From positions 1 through 9,544 of the forward strand of contig CAJXRJ010000246.1 of NCBI GenBank assembly GCA_913058555.1: a DNA stretch of 9,544 nt. Direction: 5' to 3'. The position numbers and the translations under genes were made by a program. The notes under the pieces were generated by a model, which had not been told where the DNA came from, did no database searches, and saw nothing but the letters and a program-made list of their open reading frames with translations. How positions within the stretch are numbered: position 1 is the first letter of the stretch; each line of letters opens with the position of its first letter. The stretch is from an uncultured bacterium (lineage in GTDB: Bacteria; Planctomycetota; UBA1135; GCA-002686595). Of the stretch, positions 6,817 to 9,544 are shown in pieces.

Positions 6817-7980
6817 TCAGCGGGGCCCGTGGAAAAGTCCCTCAAGCTCCACGTTGCCCGCTGACTTCCTGCGCTTCCAAAGCCATCCGTCGAGAACGTA
6901 GTGGGTGGCCTGGGGCATGGCGAGGAGCGGCACGAGGAGCGACAGCCAACCGGCCGAAAGCGCCCCTTCCCATGCCCGCGGAAAGAGCTGGTCGAGATCG
7001 TTCCAGACGAGCCCGTGCCAGAGCCATTCCTCCCCGTAGCCCACGAGCATCAGCGCCCCCAAAAGGAGCAGCGCCAATCGGGGCTGGAACCACTTGGCCG
7101 CCCACGCCCGCGCGGGCGCGTCGCCGTCACGGGTCCCCCGGGCCGCGTACGTGCGCTCGATGGACCAGACGACGGCGAGGTAAGGCACACCATGGCTCAG
7201 GACGTTGAGCGCGGTGAAGGCGATATCAGAGTTGAGCGCGACGATGCCCACGTACCAAGCGACCCATGTGGCCGCGACGATCTGCAGCTTCGCCCAGTTC
7301 ACGCCGAGGCCCGTGGCCAATCGGTGAACTTGGCGCGCCGCAAACGCAGCCACGACCGCCCAATGGGCCGCAGCCGCCGCACCGTGGGCCCACGCGCCCA
7401 GGCCCCCCGGCACCGCCGCGAAGTCCCCGGCGAGGAACCAGTCGAAGCTGCGCGGAAGGTGGGTGTGCCAATAGACGATGGGATACAGCGTCACTGAGTA
7501 GATGGTGAGCTGATCCAGGCGCCGATCGACGTCCCCTTCTCCGGCCTTCGCCCGGGCGTAGGCCACCCAGCCCCACTGCTGGCGCACGAAGTGCCAAACG
7601 GCAAGGTAGGCGAGCACGCGCCAGAACACCTCCGGCCCCATGCTGTAGAGGGTCACGCCCACGGCGAAACAAGCGATAGGCGCACCGAGGAAGAGACCCG
7701 GGCGCGCCTTGAAGCGCTCCGGATCGAGGTAGACCCTGAACGCTGTCGCGTACACGTGGGCAACGTCACAGGCGACGATCAGCACAGCGAACATCCAGAC
7801 GGGCATCTCGTCGTGCAAGATGCCGCGCCCATGGGCGTAGTAGATCAGCCCCATGGCCGCGAGGATGGGTCCTGTGAAGATCGCGACGTCGGCCCGGGGC
7901 CCGAGGATCCACCCGGGCTTGAGTTGCCCTTGGCCCCATTCCCGGGAGGCGGCTGAGGGAGCGCTCCGGGACTCAGTCAT
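6817..7980 (-). CDS. Polytopic membrane protein of unknown function
   Basis: The 387-residue product is an integral membrane protein with roughly eight or nine hydrophobic spans (about 32-50, 60-80, 96-114, 118-138, 157-173, 200-216, 233-250, 254-274, 302-316 and 341-355; some may be half-spans). I do not recognise a named family. Polar residues lie within or beside the spans: DVAH (72-75), WHFVRQQWGW (129-138), HTH (172-174), LSHGVPY (261-267) and, at the last span, QATHYVLDGWLWK (357-369). Histidines placed like this often bind metal or haem in membrane enzymes, but that is inference. Its ATG overlaps the TGA of the upstream flavoenzyme gene as ATGA, so translation is probably coupled to that gene. 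GAGAG, about 10 bases upstream, is the only weak ribosome-binding candidate. The gene is followed by the shared hairpin at 6759-6797. Confidence 0.88.
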   Translation of the reverse strand: MTESRSAPSAASREWGQGQLKPGWILGPRADVAIFTGPILAAMGLIYYAHGRGILHDEMPVWMFAVLIVACDVAHVYATAFRVYLDPERFKARPGLFLGAPIACFAVGVTLYSMGPEVFWRVLAYLAVWHFVRQQWGWVAYARAKAGEGDVDRRLDQLTIYSVTLYPIVYWHTHLPRSFDWFLAGDFAAVPGGLGAWAHGAAAAAHWAVVAAFAARQVHRLATGLGVNWAKLQIVAATWVAWYVGIVALNSDIAFTALNVLSHGVPYLAVVWSIERTYAARGTRDGDAPARAWAAKWFQPRLALLLLGALMLVGYGEEWLWHGLVWNDLDQLFPRAWEGALSAGWLSLLVPLLAMPQATHYVLDGWLWKRRKSAGNVELEGLFHGPR

Positions 7981-9544
7981 AGGAGACTCTCATCCTGGAT
8001 CCCAAGGTCGCTCCGGAGAACCTCCTCCGCTGCGCGCGTGCCCTGCCAATGGGCCTCTTCAAACAGGGCCATGCCCGAGAGGTCGCTATGGGCAAAATGA
8101 AGGCGCCCCATCGCCCGAGCGGCTTTCGCCCGGCTGCCCCCAAAGAGAAGACCTGGCGTGGGCTTGATCATCCCGTGGCCCCAGCGCCAGATGTCGATCC
8201 GGGTCGTGACCTCGTCGATGTTCGGGTGGGCCCGGCGCAGGTCAGCGAGGACAGCATCCCGCCACTCCTCCCACCCCATGGCCAGCAGCTTCGCCCGGGC
8301 GGTCCGCTCGTCCGAGTCGGTGATCGGTAGGTACCAGCTCCAAACGGTGTCCTTGGCGTCGCCGCGGTCGAGCTGATGGCTCGCGTCCACGTAGCCAAGG
8401 CTCTTGGAGCCGTGGATGACGCTGTCCCATGCGTAAGGGAAGCCGCGATTGGTCGGCCGCTCCGAGAGGTGCAAGTTGGCCACGACCCAAGGCCCGTAGC
8501 GCATCGAGGCCCTGGCGTCGCGCGCGGGGTCCTCCCGGAGCAGACGCTGGGTGACAAACTGGGGCGTCGCAAGAATGACCGAGTCCGCGCTCCACTCGGT
8601 GATCTGGCCCTTTGCTGGGTTGGCGCTCGTCACTCGGCAGCCAGCGGGCCCAGGCTCAACGGAAAGGCATACCTCGCCGGTCTCCACCCCCGCGCCGCTC
8701 GCCGCGAGCAGGCCGGCCACGAGGCGCCCGTTCCCCTCGGGCCAGGTGAGGTAAGACGCGCTCTCCTTCGTTTCGAGGCTGGCGCGCGAGGTGAAGTAGT
8801 GCAGCAACGCCCATGCGGAGGTGTCCCCCAAGGACGCGCCAAAGTCGTCGCGGGTGGCGTACTCCAAGTACCAGCGAATGCGCTCCCCGCTCAGCCCTTG
8901 CGACCTCGCCCATTCGCTGGCGGCCATGGAATCCAGGGCGCGGTGCGACTCGGAGGAGTGCTCGATGGGAAGGCTGAAATGGCGCCGACCACGGTCATCC
9001 ACCCCAATCATGGCCTCCGCGAGGGCTTCGAATCGCTCGAGCTCCTCCACATCCTGGGCCGTCGCGCCGGCGGAGAGCCAAAGCCCCTCCTCAAAGAAGC
9101 CCCCAAGGCCAGCCACCCTCTCGGCAGGGTCCCGGACCAGCAGTCGATCCGCCACCCGCACACGGCCATCCTCATCCACGCCTTCGGCGATTCCCATGTC
9201 GCCCAGAAAAGCAGCCACCGCCCTTTGGTCCGCCCGCGGCCGTGGCAGGTAGTGGGCTCCAAAGGGGCACGGCATCTGCCCGCCGCCGTCCAAGGCCATG
9301 GACCCCGAACGGGACGTGCCCCCGGGGGCTCCGGCGAGCTCGAGGACCACGATGTCCTTGACGCCTGAACGTGCAAGACGCCAAGCCGCGCCGAGGCCGG
9401 CGATTCCGCCGCCCACGATCACGACCCGCGCCCTCTGGGCTTTGCCTGCGCGCAGACCCCGCAGCCCCCCATCCCGAAAGAGATGGCCGGGCCCGACGCC
9501 GTCCTCCGCGAAGCCCCCCTGGATTCCCCGAGCCCCATTTCCGG
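7977..9544 (-). CDS. FAD-dependent oxidoreductase, amine oxidase/phytoene desaturase type, 5' partial
   Basis: At least 521 residues are visible. The dinucleotide-binding fold is VVIVGGGIAGLG with the ribose-binding acid in VVLE, followed by GAPGGTSRSG and PFGAHYLPRP. Near the C-terminus HSDLSGMALFEEAHWQG resembles the second FAD-contacting motif of this superfamily. The enzyme should bind FAD and oxidise or isomerise a substrate that the sequence does not reveal. A GTG at 9420-9422 could be taken as the start, but it would remove part of the first beta strand, and the frame stays open to the window edge. The upstream residues include GPGHLFRDG, which I recall from N-termini of related flavoproteins. 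The true start therefore lies beyond 9544. The stop overlaps the start of the membrane-protein gene as ATGA, marking an operon. No long hydrophobic span is visible, so the product is cytosolic or peripheral unless the missing N-terminus carries a signal. Confidence 0.9.
   Translation of the reverse strand, partial: GNGARGIQGGFAEDGVGPGHLFRDGGLRGLRAGKAQRARVVIVGGGIAGLGAAWRLARSGVKDIVVLELAGAPGGTSRSGSMALDGGGQMPCPFGAHYLPRPRADQRAVAAFLGDMGIAEGVDEDGRVRVADRLLVRDPAERVAGLGGFFEEGLWLSAGATAQDVEELERFEALAEAMIGVDDRGRRHFSLPIEHSSESHRALDSMAASEWARSQGLSGERIRWYLEYATRDDFGASLGDTSAWALLHYFTSRASLETKESASYLTWPEGNGRLVAGLLAASGAGVETGEVCLSVEPGPAGCRVTSANPAKGQITEWSADSVILATPQFVTQRLLREDPARDARASMRYGPWVVANLHLSERPTNRGFPYAWDSVIHGSKSLGYVDASHQLDRGDAKDTVWSWYLPITDSDERTARAKLLAMGWEEWRDAVLADLRRAHPNIDEVTTRIDIWRWGHGMIKPTPGLLFGGSRAKAARAMGRLHFAHSDLSGMALFEEAHWQGTRAAEEVLRSDLGIQDESLL

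Noticed and set aside
8376..9368. Plus-strand frame of 330 codons opposite the flavoenzyme
   Set aside because: It is the shadow of a gene with clear FAD-binding motifs. Its own translation shows no domain or signal.
1..9544. CRISPR arrays, tRNA or rRNA genes, insertion sequences, phage or defence genes
   Set aside because: I saw no spaced direct repeats, no cloverleaf-like gene, no transposase, integrase, nuclease or toxin motif on either strand. Apart from the adapter, the window is almost fully occupied by five genes.

Overview
The window is a GC-rich bacterial contig end, most likely from an uncultured member of the Planctomycetota. That assignment is an inference. It rests mainly on the large secreted CotH-type protein with a lamin-tail domain and a C-terminal domain of a kind I recall as recurring in exported proteins of Planctomycetes. 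The tandem PurS-like/PurL fusion, the missing Shine-Dalgarno site before the CotH gene and the GC-rich codon use agree with it but do not prove it.

The first 48 bases are not genomic. They match an Illumina Nextera i5 adapter: the end of the flow-cell sequence, an 8-base index, the Read 1 primer site and the 19-base Tn5 mosaic end. Real sequence starts at base 49, inside a purine-biosynthesis gene whose 5' end is lost.

Layout: (1) 51-2927 (+), PurL-type FGAM synthase with two N-terminal PurS-like regions and no glutaminase domain. (2) About 2909-3955 (+), an unrecognised lipoprotein with a clear signal peptide and lipobox but no ordinary start codon close by. (3) 3956-4103, a short spacer holding three successive inverted repeats. 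(4) 4104-6731 (+), a secreted 875-residue CotH-like protein with an Ig-like region, a lamin-tail domain and a C-terminal domain. (5) 6732-6816, a strong hairpin between convergent genes. (6) 6817-7980 (-), a polytopic membrane protein with conserved-looking histidines. (7) 7977 to the window end (-), an FAD-dependent oxidoreductase of the amine oxidase/phytoene desaturase type, running off the right edge.

Functionally there are three blocks. purL is housekeeping. The lipoprotein and CotH genes are exported, surface-directed products. The FAD enzyme and the membrane protein are joined by an ATGA stop/start overlap, so they are co-transcribed and probably work together. I see no phage, insertion sequence, CRISPR, tRNA or rRNA. 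I found no convincing new multi-gene system. The best leads are the flavoenzyme/membrane-protein pair, the C-terminal domain of the CotH protein and the start of the lipoprotein gene.
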